Source of the DNA: JACVRW01 sp963728495
Lineage (GTDB): Bacteria > Actinomycetota > Thermoleophilia > Solirubrobacterales > Thermoleophilaceae
Direction of reading: 5' to 3'
Assembly: GCA_963728495.1 (NCBI GenBank)
Contig: CAVSKI010000010.1
Span: forward strand, 248,001-312,000
Length of the DNA: 64,000 bases
The translations under genes and the position numbers were made by a program. Under the pieces are notes generated by a model, which was not told the DNA's origin, made no database searches, and saw only the letters and a list, made by a program, of their open reading frames with translations. Of this stretch, positions 54,486-62,635 are shown piece after piece; the first letter of the stretch is position 1, and each line of letters opens with the position of its first letter.

Positions 54486-55786
54486 AGCGCTCGAAGGTCG
54501 CCGTGCTCGGCTATCCCAACGTGGGCAAGTCGACGCTCGTGAACCGGCTCTCGGGCACCCGCGAGGCGGTGGTGCACGAGCAGGCCGGGGTCACGCGCGA
54601 CCGCAAGGAGGTCGACGCCGACTGGAACGGGCTCTCTTTCACGCTGGTGGACACCGGCGGCGTGGACCTGTCCGGCGAGCACGAGATGGCCGAGGAGATC
54701 CGCCGCCAGTCGCTCGCCGCGCTGGCCGACTCGCAGCTCGCCGTCCTGGTGGTCGATGCGCGCGCCGGCCTGCGCCCCGGCGACGCCGAGCTGGCCAGCG
54801 AGCTGCGCGGCGGGGGTGTGCCGGTGATCGTGGCCGCCAACAAGGTCGACGACGGCCGCCAGGAGGGCCTGGCCTCTGAGTTCTACGGCTTGGGGCTCGG
54901 TACGCCCATGCCCGTGTCCGCCACTCAGGGCCTGGGCACCGGCGACCTACTCGACCTGATCGTGAAGCGCCTGCCCGAGGGCGGCGCCGAGACGTCGGAG
55001 GTCACGCGCCTGGCTCTGATCGGGCGTCCCAACGTGGGCAAGTCGTCGCTGCTGAACAAGCTGCTGGGCGAGGAGCGCGTGATCGTGACCCCGGTGGCCG
55101 GGACCACGCGCGACGCCATCGACACGCGCATCGAATTTGACGGCCGCGAGGTGATCCTGGTCGACACCGCCGGGCTGCGTAGGCGAACCAAGGTGGCGGG
55201 CACGATCGACTACTACGCCCAGCTGCGCTCCGAGCAGGCCGCCGACCGCGCCGACGTGGCCATCGTGGTCTGCGACGCCAGCGAGGGCGTGACCAGTGAG
55301 GACTTCAGGGTGGCCGAGATGGCCATGAAGGCCAAGTGCGCGACGGTGATCGCGCTCAACAAGTGGGATGCCACGACGACCGACCTCGAGGACGCCAAGG
55401 CGCGCGTGACCAAGAAGCTGCGCCAGCGCCCGCAGACCATGGCCGTGTCGGCCCAGAGCGGCCGCGGCCTCAAGCGCCTGGTGGCCGAGGCGCTCGGCCT
55501 GGCCGACCGCTCCTCGGCCTGGATCCAGACCGCGGAGCTCAACCGCTTCCTCGGCGACCTGCAGTCGCTGCGGGAGCCGCCCTCGGTGCGCGGCAAGCGC
55601 CTGCGCATGTACTACATGGCCCAGTTCGAGACGCGCCCGCCGCGCTTCGCCGTGCAGGTGAACAACCGCGGTCAGGTCACGCGCGACTACGCCTACTTCC
55701 TGGAGAACCGGCTGCGCGACCGCTACGGCCTGCAGGGCGTGCCGCTGGTGATCGACTTCAAGACGAGCCGCGGGCGCTCGGGCTGA
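54482..55786 (+). CDS. der: Ribosome-associated double GTPase Der (EngA)
   Basis: A 434-residue GTPase with two tandem G domains. The first has GYPNVGKST (G1), DTGG and NKVD; the second has GRPNVGKSS, DTAGLRRR and NKWD. A KH-like C-domain follows (RGKRLRMYYMAQFETRPPRF). It assists 50S subunit assembly. Its last 29 bp overlap the end of the antisense ammonia-lyase gene. Confidence 0.96.
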   Translation: MKRSKVAVLGYPNVGKSTLVNRLSGTREAVVHEQAGVTRDRKEVDADWNGLSFTLVDTGGVDLSGEHEMAEEIRRQSLAALADSQLAVLVVDARAGLRPGDAELASELRGGGVPVIVAANKVDDGRQEGLASEFYGLGLGTPMPVSATQGLGTGDLLDLIVKRLPEGGAETSEVTRLALIGRPNVGKSSLLNKLLGEERVIVTPVAGTTRDAIDTRIEFDGREVILVDTAGLRRRTKVAGTIDYYAQLRSEQAADRADVAIVVCDASEGVTSEDFRVAEMAMKAKCATVIALNKWDATTTDLEDAKARVTKKLRQRPQTMAVSAQSGRGLKRLVAEALGLADRSSAWIQTAELNRFLGDLQSLREPPSVRGKRLRMYYMAQFETRPPRFAVQVNNRGQVTRDYAYFLENRLRDRYGLQGVPLVIDFKTSRGRSG

Positions 55787-56766
55787 GCCGCTCGGCTCCG
55801 AAGTCGAGCAGCTCGGCCAGCTGAGCCGGGCTGATGTTGCCGCCGCTGCAGACGATCGCCACCCGCCGTCCTGCCACGCGGTCACGAAGCTTCAGCGCTG
55901 CCGCAAGAGCGGCCGCTCCCGACAGCTCGACCAGGTTGCGGGTGAGCTCGATCATGTGCAGCGTCGGCCTGCCGCAGCTCGTCTTCGGACACCAGCACGA
56001 AGTCGTCGAGCCGGTCCCAGAGGATGCGCTGGGGCAGCTCGAACGGGACGCGCGTGGCCAATCCCTCGGCGGCGGTGGCGATGCGATCCTCCACCAAGGC
56101 GCGCGCGTTCCAGGAGCGGTAGGCCGACGGTGCGGCCTCGGCCTGCACGCCGATCACCTCCAGGCCGGGACGCACCGCGCCGGCGACCACGCAGGCCCCC
56201 GCTGCGCCGCTGCCGCCACCAACGGGGACCACGAGCACGTCCACGTCGGGGCGGTCCTCGAGGGTCTCCAGGGATCCCGTGGCCACTCCGGCGATCAGCA
56301 GCGGCTCGTTTCCGGAATGCACGTAGCGCCCGCCCCGGCGTGCCGCCTCGGCCTCGCAGAATTCGACGGCATCGTTGAAGTCGGCCCCGCCCTCGATCAC
56401 CTCGGCGCCGAGCGCGCGCATCGAGGCCAGCTTGACCGGGTTGGGCGCCTCGGGAACGAAGATCGAGGCCGGGATGCCGAACAGCCGGGCCGCGTAGGCG
56501 ATCGATTGCCCGTGGTTGCCGGTGGAGGCGGCCAGCACGCCGGCCTCTCGCTCCGAGGGCTCCAGCGCCGAGACCAGATTGACCCCGCCCCGCACCTTGA
56601 AGGCGCCTGTGGGCAGGTGATTCTCATGCTTGACGTGCACCTCGGCGCCGACCAGATCGTCGAGCAACGGGTAGTTGCGCAGCGGCGTGCGCGCGAGGTG
56701 GGGAGCGATACGCCGGCGGGCCCGCAGCACATCAGCGAGCTCGGGGACGCTGTCGACTGCGGACAT
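55758..56766 (-). CDS. Threonine/serine ammonia-lyase family protein with an apparent frameshift
   Basis: A fold-type II PLP enzyme. From the ATG at 56766: HENHLPTGAFKVRGG with the PLP Lys, STGNHGQSIAYAARL, VPVGGGSGAAGA as phosphate cup. Similarity leaves this frame near 55955-55975, after VSEDELRQADAA, and continues one base over as MIELTRNLVELSGAAALAA and AIVCSGGNISPAQL, ending at 55758. The joined product of about 335 residues would be normal for IlvA/threonine dehydratase without a regulatory domain. The downstream piece has its own ATG, so it could be read as a fragment. Confidence 0.8.
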
Positions 56767-56773
56767 GGTCACA

Positions 56774-57649
56774 TCATCGCCCCTCGCTGCCCCGCGTGGC
56801 CAGGGCCACGCCGCCGGCCGCGACCGCCATCCCGAGCCAGGCCGCAGCGGGCAGCGACTCTCCCAGCACTCCCCACGCGATCAGCGCGGCCAGCGGCGGC
56901 ACGAGGAAGAACAGGGCCGACACCCGCGACACCTCTCCGCGGCGCACCATCGTCAGCAGCAGCGTGATCGAGACGAGGGAGTTGGCGAAGACCAGGTAGG
57001 CGAGCGAGAGCGCGAGGTCGCCCGTCCACTCGACCGGGAAGCCCTCGATCAGCACCGCCGCAGGGAGGGTCACGGCCAGCGCCACCGAGAATTGGACGGT
57101 GTTGGCGGTGACCGGATGGTGCTCGCTGCCGTGCCGCCTTTCGTAGAGCGTCCCCGCGCTCAGCGCGACGGTGGCGGCCGCCGCGCAGGCCAGGCCGGCG
57201 AACGAGCTGCCGGCCACGCCCGAGCGTGAAGCGATCACCACGGCCGCGCCCGCCAGCCCCAGCGCCAGGCCCGCCCAGCGCGTCTTGGTCACCCGCTCGC
57301 CGGCCACGCTCGGCGCCAGCAGCGCCACCAGGATGGGCTGTAGGGAGACGATCAGCGCGACGGTCCCGGCCGAGCTCTCGAGGTCCAGCGCGAGGTAGAG
57401 CAGGGTGAAGTAGGCGGCCTGCAGCAGCAACCCGACCACCACCAGATCGAGCCAGTCGCGGCGGCTGTCGGGCAGCGGGGGCCGCAGCACCACGAAGGCC
57501 GGCACGAGCACGGCCACGACGATCGCGTAGCGCAGGGCCAGGAAGGTGATCGGCTCGGAGTCGGGCAGCCCGAGCGCCACGAAGGAGAAGCCGGCCGACC
57601 ACAGCACAAGGAACGTCGCCGGCGCGAGCCATCGAAGCCGCCCGGTCAA
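56774..57649 (-). CDS. EamA/DMT family permease, second copy
   Basis: A 291-residue 10-helix carrier of two EamA repeats (LAPATFLVLWSAGFSFVALGL at the start; ALFFLVPPLAALIAWGVLGE near the end). It probably exports amino acids or related compounds. The only fitting start is a TTG at 57649, immediately next to the tryptophanase-family stop. With that gene and the ammonia-lyase it forms a same-strand group about amino acid breakdown and export. Confidence 0.83.
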   Translation of the reverse strand: MTGRLRWLAPATFLVLWSAGFSFVALGLPDSEPITFLALRYAIVVAVLVPAFVVLRPPLPDSRRDWLDLVVVGLLLQAAYFTLLYLALDLESSAGTVALIVSLQPILVALLAPSVAGERVTKTRWAGLALGLAGAAVVIASRSGVAGSSFAGLACAAAATVALSAGTLYERRHGSEHHPVTANTVQFSVALAVTLPAAVLIEGFPVEWTGDLALSLAYLVFANSLVSITLLLTMVRRGEVSRVSALFFLVPPLAALIAWGVLGESLPAAAWLGMAVAAGGVALATRGSEGR

Positions 57650-59017
57650 CTACAGCGGCTCGAAGCGCGCGGTGAAATGGCGCAGCGCCGAAGGCTGCTC
57701 GACGATGCGCAGTCCGCGCAGCTCGCCGGCTCGCTGTTGCACCCGAAGGCACACCTCGATCACGTAGTCGATGTGGGATTGGGTATAGGTCCGGCGCGGG
57801 ATCGCCAGCCGGACCAGATCCATCGTCGCCTCCTGCTCGCTGCCGTCGGGGCGCAGACCGAACATGACCGTGCCGATCTCGCAACCTCGGATCCCGCCCT
57901 CGCGGTACAGGGCCACGGCCAGCGCCTGGCCGGGGTACTCGAGCGGCGGGATGTGGTCGAGGAGCGCGCGGGCGTCGAGGTACACGGCGTGCCCGCCGAC
58001 CGGCAGCACCACCGGGATGCCGGCCGCGTCCAGCGCCTCGCCCAGGTACGCGGTCGAGCGAATGCGGTAGCGCAGGTAGTCCTCGTCGATGGCCTCGCGC
58101 AGCCCCTGGGCCAGCGCGTCCATGTCGCGGCCCGCCATTCCCCCGTAGGTGGGGAAGCCCTCGGTGAGGATGAGCAGATTGCGGCATGCCTCGGCCAGCT
58201 CGTCGTCGTTGAGGGCGAGCCAGCCGCCGATGTTGCCCAACGGGTCCTTCTTGGCCGACATCGTCATGCCGTCGGCCAGCGCCGCCATCTCGCGCACGAT
58301 GTCTCCGACCGCCGTGTCCGCGTAGCCCTCCTCGCGCTCCTTGACGAACCAGGCGTTCTCGGCGAAGCGGCAGGCGTCGAAGTAGAGCGGGACTCCGTGC
58401 TCGTTGCAGACCTCGCGGACCTCACGCTGGTTTTCCATCGACACCGGCTGGCCCCCGCCCGAGTTGTTGGTCACGGTGAGGAACACCACCGGGACGTCGT
58501 GCCGGGAGAGCGCCTCGCGCAGCGCGTCGATGTCCATGTTGCCCTTGAAGGGATGGCGCGAGGCGGGCACCAGGGCCTCGGCGATCGGGATATCGAGAGC
58601 AACCGCACCGCTGTACTCGGTGTTGGCGCGCGTGGTGTCGAAGTGGGTGTTGTTGGGAATGACCTTTCCCGGCCCACCCAGCGCGCTGAACAGGATCTTC
58701 TCCGCCGCGCGCCCCTGGTGAGTGGGGATCACGTGCTCGAAGGGGAAGAGCTCCCGCACCGCCTCGAGGAAGCGAAACCACGACCGCGAGCCGGCGTAGC
58801 TCTCGTCGCCGCGCTGCAGGCCGGCCCATTGCTCGCTCGACATCGCGCCCGTGCCCGAGTCGGTGAGCAGGTCGATCAGCACGTCGTCGGCGCGCAGGCG
58901 AAACAGGTTGTGATCGGCTTCGCGCAGCGCCGCGTCGCGTTCGTCTTGGGTGGTCAGGCGAATCGGCTCCACCGAGTGGATGCGGAAGGGCTCGATGATG
59001 GTCCGCCATTCGTCCAT
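57650..59017 (-). CDS. Tryptophanase / tyrosine phenol-lyase family beta-eliminating lyase
   Basis: A 455-residue PLP lyase. LIDLLTDSGTGAMSSEQWA, DESYAGSRSWFRFLEAV, IPTHQGRAAEKILFSAL and TMSAKKDPLGNIGGWLAL (PLP Lys) are diagnostic; LAIPRRTYTQSHIDYVIEV closes it. The family splits Trp to indole, pyruvate and ammonia, or Tyr to phenol. I lean to the tryptophanase branch, not firmly. Start: ATG at 59017. An EamA exporter directly downstream could move a product or substrate. Confidence 0.88.
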   Translation of the reverse strand: MDEWRTIIEPFRIHSVEPIRLTTQDERDAALREADHNLFRLRADDVLIDLLTDSGTGAMSSEQWAGLQRGDESYAGSRSWFRFLEAVRELFPFEHVIPTHQGRAAEKILFSALGGPGKVIPNNTHFDTTRANTEYSGAVALDIPIAEALVPASRHPFKGNMDIDALREALSRHDVPVVFLTVTNNSGGGQPVSMENQREVREVCNEHGVPLYFDACRFAENAWFVKEREEGYADTAVGDIVREMAALADGMTMSAKKDPLGNIGGWLALNDDELAEACRNLLILTEGFPTYGGMAGRDMDALAQGLREAIDEDYLRYRIRSTAYLGEALDAAGIPVVLPVGGHAVYLDARALLDHIPPLEYPGQALAVALYREGGIRGCEIGTVMFGLRPDGSEQEATMDLVRLAIPRRTYTQSHIDYVIEVCLRVQQRAGELRGLRIVEQPSALRHFTARFEPL

Positions 59018-59087
59018 GCCCCAAGTTTTCCACCCCCGCGAGCACCGATGCCCTTCAGCTCTGCGCGCCGCGGCCGAACAGGGGGTC

Positions 59088-59558
59088 ATGATCCGAACGA
59101 CCGTTGGAGCACTCTTGTTGGCCGCCGTGCTTGCCGCCGCGGGCTGCGGTGGGACCGACCGGATCGCCGAGGAGGCGGTCGAGGACGCCAGCAACGGCGA
59201 GGTCAAGATCGACCGCGACGGCGACGAGACCAAGGTCGAGGTCGGGGGCCAGGAGCTCGAGAACAAGCAGGGCGGACTGGTCGACGGCTTCCCCGAGGAC
59301 TTCCCGATGCCCGACGGTTTCGAGGTCGAGACTTCGACCAAGGCACAGGGCAAGTACCAGGCCTTCGGCTCGATCTCCTCCGCTGAGGACACCTTCGCCT
59401 ACTACAAGGACGAGCTGCCCAAGAAGGGATGGCAGATCCAGACCTCCAGCGCGGCCGGCGGCACCTTCCAGATCGTCGCCAGCAAGGACGGCCGCGAAGC
59501 CGTGCTGGGCTCGAGCCCGGCAAATGAGGGCGCGAACCTCACCATCGTTGTCGGATAA
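59088..59558 (+). CDS. Putative lipoprotein of unknown function
   Basis: A 156-residue exported protein. The N-terminus is a lipoprotein signal (MIRTTVGALLLAAVLAAAGC, Cys at 20). The mature part has an acidic linker (VKIDRDGDETKVEVGGQELE) and a small alpha/beta domain with FPEDFPMPDGFEVETSTKAQ, YYKDELPKKGWQIQTSSAAG and FQIVASKDGREAVLG. This resembles small lipoproteins of high-GC Gram-positives, function unknown. It is divergent from the tryptophanase-family gene by 70 bp. Confidence 0.8.
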   Translation: MIRTTVGALLLAAVLAAAGCGGTDRIAEEAVEDASNGEVKIDRDGDETKVEVGGQELENKQGGLVDGFPEDFPMPDGFEVETSTKAQGKYQAFGSISSAEDTFAYYKDELPKKGWQIQTSSAAGGTFQIVASKDGREAVLGSSPANEGANLTIVVG

Positions 59559-59576
59559 CCCAGAAGTCGCGGGCCT

Positions 59577-59592
59577 GCGGGCTTCGGCCCGC
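59577..59592. terminator. GC-rich tetraloop hairpin between the lipoprotein gene and metK
   Basis: GCGGGC-TTCG-GCCCGC is a perfect 6-bp stem with a stable TTCG loop in the 50-bp gap. No T-run follows. It may terminate or slow the upstream transcript. It is not a SAM riboswitch. Confidence 0.45.
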
Positions 59593-59608
59593 TAGCCTTG
59601 CCCGCCTC

Positions 59609-60868
59609 ATGACGACGCAACCGCTTTCAGACAACGAGTTCTTGTTCACGTCGGAGTCGGTGACCGAGGGTCATCCGGACAAGATCGCCGACCAGATCTC
59701 CGATGGAGTGCTGGATGCCGTGATGGCCGGCGACCCCGCCGGGCGGGTGGCGTGCGAGACGTTGGTGAATACGGGATTGGTCGTGGTGTCGGGGGAGATC
59801 ACCACCGAGGTTTACGTGGACATCCCCAAGATCGCGCGGGAGACGATCCGCAGGATCGGCTACACGGGCAGCCGCTACGGGTTCGATTGCGATTCCTGTG
59901 CGGTGATCTCGGCCATCGACGAGCAGTCCCCCGACATCGCCCAGGGCGTGGACCGGGCGTTTGAGGCGCGCGTCGATCCGGCCGATGAGGATGAGCTGGA
60001 TGTGGCGGGCGCGGGAGATCAGGGGATGATGTTCGGCTACGCCACGCGCGAGACGCCGGAGTTGATGCCGCTCCCGATCTCGCTCGCGCACAAGCTGGCG
60101 CAGCGCCTGGCCGAGGTGCGCCGGGCGGAAGTGATGCCCTATCTGGGGCCGGACGGCAAGACGCAGGTAACGGTGCGCTACGAGAACGGCCTTCCGATCG
60201 AGATCGAAAGGGTGTTGATCTCCACCCAGCACAACGAGGGCGTGGACTCGCAGACGCTGATCAAGCCGGACCTGTGGGAGCACGTCGTCGCGCCGGTGCT
60301 GCCCGGCGAGCTCTATGACGAGGACAAGCTGCTCGACGCCTCGCAGCACAACTTCCTGGTCAACCCGACGGGCCAGTTCGTGGTCGGCGGCCCGGTCGGC
60401 GACTGCGGGCTCACGGGCCGCAAGATCATCGTCGACACCTACGGGGGGATGGCTCGCCACGGCGGCGGAGCGTTCTCGGGCAAGGACCCCTCAAAGGTCG
60501 ACCGCTCGGCCGCCTACGCCGCCCGCTACGTGGCCAAGAACGTGGTCGCCGCCGGGCTGGCTGACCGCTGTGAGGTGCAGGTGGCCTACGCGATCGGGGT
60601 CGCGCACCCGGTGTCGGTGATGGTCGAGACCTTCGGTACCGAGAAGATCGCCCGCTCGCAGATCGTCGGCCTCGTGGGCGAGCACTTCGACCTGCGCCCC
60701 GGCGCCTTCAGAGAAGACCTCAAGCTGCACCGGCCGATCTACCAGAAGACTGCCGCGTACGGCCACTTCGGCCGCGAAGACCACGACTTCACCTGGGAGA
60801 AGACCGACAAGGCCGACACCCTCCGCGCCGCCGCCGGACTGGACGAGCGCGAGTCAGCCCTGCGGTAG
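59609..60868 (+). CDS. metK: S-adenosylmethionine synthetase
   Basis: A 419-residue enzyme making SAM from methionine and ATP. FTSESVTEGHPDKIADQISD, GAGDQGMMFGYATRE, GGPVGDCGLTGRKIIVDTYG and GGGAFSGKDPSKVDRSAAY are the core motifs. All are intact. It acts in the cytoplasm as a tetramer. GcvT-like and MetE-like genes follow beyond repeat element C and a TetR gene, so methyl metabolism is grouped here. Confidence 0.97.
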   Translation: MTTQPLSDNEFLFTSESVTEGHPDKIADQISDGVLDAVMAGDPAGRVACETLVNTGLVVVSGEITTEVYVDIPKIARETIRRIGYTGSRYGFDCDSCAVISAIDEQSPDIAQGVDRAFEARVDPADEDELDVAGAGDQGMMFGYATRETPELMPLPISLAHKLAQRLAEVRRAEVMPYLGPDGKTQVTVRYENGLPIEIERVLISTQHNEGVDSQTLIKPDLWEHVVAPVLPGELYDEDKLLDASQHNFLVNPTGQFVVGGPVGDCGLTGRKIIVDTYGGMARHGGGAFSGKDPSKVDRSAAYAARYVAKNVVAAGLADRCEVQVAYAIGVAHPVSVMVETFGTEKIARSQIVGLVGEHFDLRPGAFREDLKLHRPIYQKTAAYGHFGREDHDFTWEKTDKADTLRAAAGLDERESALR

Positions 60869-60906
60869 GCCTCTCCGCGCACTCGGCCTAGCCGAGCGCG
60901 CGCCAG

Positions 60907-61143
60907 GCGTCTTGAAAAGCAGGCAACCAGGGTCTAGGCGCCGGCCTGCGTGTCGCCTCCGTCACGCTCCCGTAACGCGGTTTCGGGGCTGCAGTGGTCG
61001 ATTTACCCCCGTATGGGGGTGAAAAGCGACAGTGCTCCGACACGGGTGGCCGCGCCGCGCCCGCCTGAGTTGCCGCTGTTACAGCACCGCGACAAGCGTG
61101 ACTGTTCGGCAGGCTCCACCCTGGTTGCTGTCGTTTAGGACGC
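60907..61143. repeat. Intergenic element with inverted-repeat ends, copy C (inverted)
   Basis: In reverse orientation relative to copies A and B. Shared parts include ACGACAGCAACCAG, TGTCGCGGTGCTGTAACA, the hairpin ACCCCC-ATAC-GGGGGT with AAATCGACCACT, and AAACCGCGTTACGGGAGCGT, all read on the minus strand. REP-like palindromes flank it at about 60875-60905 and 61183-61213. It fills the gap between the convergent ends of metK and the TetR gene. Confidence 0.78.
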
Positions 61144-61188
61144 CCGGCCCGGCAGCCGGAGCCTCGCGCAGCGCCATGGCCACTCCGC

Positions 61189-61857
61189 CTAGCCGAGCGC
61201 TTGGGGCCCAGCGCCGCGCTCCAGCGCTCCCTCGCTCGCGAGCAGCAGCTCGCCGAGCCGGTGGGCGCGAGCGGCCGCCTGCGTGTCGCCCTCGGCGGCG
61301 GCCACGATCGATCCCTTCATGAGGATGTGCCACTGGCCGGCGAGGGCCTCCGGGTCGTCGACCCCGGCCTGCTCCGCGAACTCCTGCACGTAGCCGCGGA
61401 TATTGGCCAGGTGCCGGACGCTCGCGGTGCGCACCGGGTGATCGGCGTCGGTGAACTCGAGCAGCACATTGATGAACGAGCAACCCTCGAAGTCGGCCTG
61501 AGCGAACCACTCCCCGAACACGTCGAAGATCGCGAGCAGGCGCTCGGCGCCGGTCTCGCCGCGCCGCTGGGCTTCGGCCTGGAGCCAGCCACGCGTCCAG
61601 CGTTCCTCGCGCTCGGCCAGAAAGGCGAGCACCAGCTCGTCCTTGGAGCGGAAGTTCCGGTAGAGGCTCATCTTGGCCACGCCGGACTCGGAGATGATCC
61701 TGTCGATGCCCACCGCGCGGATTCCGTACCGGCTGAACAGCTCGTACGCCGTATCGAGAATCCGGTCCCGCGCCGAAGCCCGGCTGGCCAAGGCTTCCGT
61801 TGGGGGCCGCACAGGGCGGAGGATAGCGGCGCCCACCGCAGGCGTCCGGGAAGACAT
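61189..61857 (-). CDS. TetR family transcriptional regulator
   Basis: A protein of about 222 residues. The HTH is in ILDTAYELFSRYGIRAVGID through GVAKMSLYRNFRSKDELVLAFL, followed by a helical ligand domain with EGCSFINVLLEFTDADHPVR. The start is uncertain (ATG 61857, or GTG 61812 nearer the HTH). The last codons and stop lie in a REP-like palindrome. It is divergent from the GcvT-like gene 88 bp away and may control it. Confidence 0.83.
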   Translation of the reverse strand: MSSRTPAVGAAILRPVRPPTEALASRASARDRILDTAYELFSRYGIRAVGIDRIISESGVAKMSLYRNFRSKDELVLAFLAEREERWTRGWLQAEAQRRGETGAERLLAIFDVFGEWFAQADFEGCSFINVLLEFTDADHPVRTASVRHLANIRGYVQEFAEQAGVDDPEALAGQWHILMKGSIVAAAEGDTQAAARAHRLGELLLASEGALERGAGPQALG

Positions 61858-61945
61858 CCGACAGTCCGCCCCACCCAAATGGATAGGTAAGACCCTCCTC
61901 ACGGGTAGTGTGGCGGAGGGCGCCGGAGCTTAGGATCGCGCACGG

Positions 61946-62560
61946 ATGCTGAGCGACATTGTGCCTCACTACGGGTCGGCGGCGGCGGAGATCGCCGTCT
62001 GCAGCAAGGCCGTGGGCCTGGCCGAGCGCTCGGATTTGGTTCTCCTGGATGTCTCGGGTGCCCCGACGCTCCTCGAACATGCCCTCGCGCCGGCCATCTC
62101 GGACGCCGTCCCGGCAGCCGGCGAGGCGCGTTGCGTGGCCGACACGTGGTGCTGTCGGATCGAGCCCGATCGCGCCCTGGTGGCGGGCGCCGCGGGGGCC
62201 GTCGATCGCTGGCGTCACGTGGTGAGCCGAGTGGCGGCCACCACGGGGACCGCGGTTAGGGCCGATGTGCTGCCAGAGGGGGAGGCTGTGTCGATCGTCG
62301 GGCCTAAGGCGCCGGCGCTCATGGAGCGAAGCACGCTACCCGCCGGGCTCACGCCGGGCGGCGTGGCCGGCGGCCAGGTCGCAGGCGCGCAGGTCTGGGT
62401 CGTGTGCGAGGGAGAACTGCGCTACCTGCTGCTGTTCCCACAGGGATGCCCGGTTGAGGCACTCGAGGCAATCGGCGAATCCGGCCGCCCGCTCGGGCTC
62501 GCCCGCGTCGGGCACGAGGCGCTCTCTCACATGCGCGCGGCGCGACGCACCAGCGATTGA
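61946..62560 (+). CDS. GcvT/YgfZ-like folate-binding domain protein
   Basis: A 204-residue protein. CSKAVGLAERSDLVLLDVSG matches the opening of the aminomethyltransferase/sarcosine oxidase-gamma (GcvT, SoxG, YgfZ) family, and ALVAGAAGAVDRWRHVVSRV and AVSIVGPKAPALMERSTLPA fit later segments. It is far shorter than GcvT (about 370) and lacks the C-terminal barrel, so it is SoxG-like in size. It may bind folate or assist a one-carbon enzyme; the MetE-like gene lies 75 bp downstream. Confidence 0.6.
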   Translation: MLSDIVPHYGSAAAEIAVCSKAVGLAERSDLVLLDVSGAPTLLEHALAPAISDAVPAAGEARCVADTWCCRIEPDRALVAGAAGAVDRWRHVVSRVAATTGTAVRADVLPEGEAVSIVGPKAPALMERSTLPAGLTPGGVAGGQVAGAQVWVVCEGELRYLLLFPQGCPVEALEAIGESGRPLGLARVGHEALSHMRAARRTSD

Positions 62561-62586
62561 CTTTCGGGGGGAGCGGGAAGTACGGT
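62557..62586 (+). promoter_or_regulatory. Probable promoter of the MetE-like gene
   Basis: TTGACT at 62557-62562 and TACGGT at 62581-62586 are spaced by 18 bases. They overlap the end of the GcvT-like gene and lie 50 bp before the MetE-like start. AAGGAG precedes the ATG. Confidence 0.55.
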
Positions 62587-62635
62587 CCCTGAAAGCGAGG
62601 GAGACCGATCAGTCTACAAGGAGAGAGGACACGCC

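Noticed and set aside
59559..59608. SAM riboswitch before metK
   Set aside because: The 50-bp gap holds only a short TTCG hairpin and none of the SAM riboswitch core.
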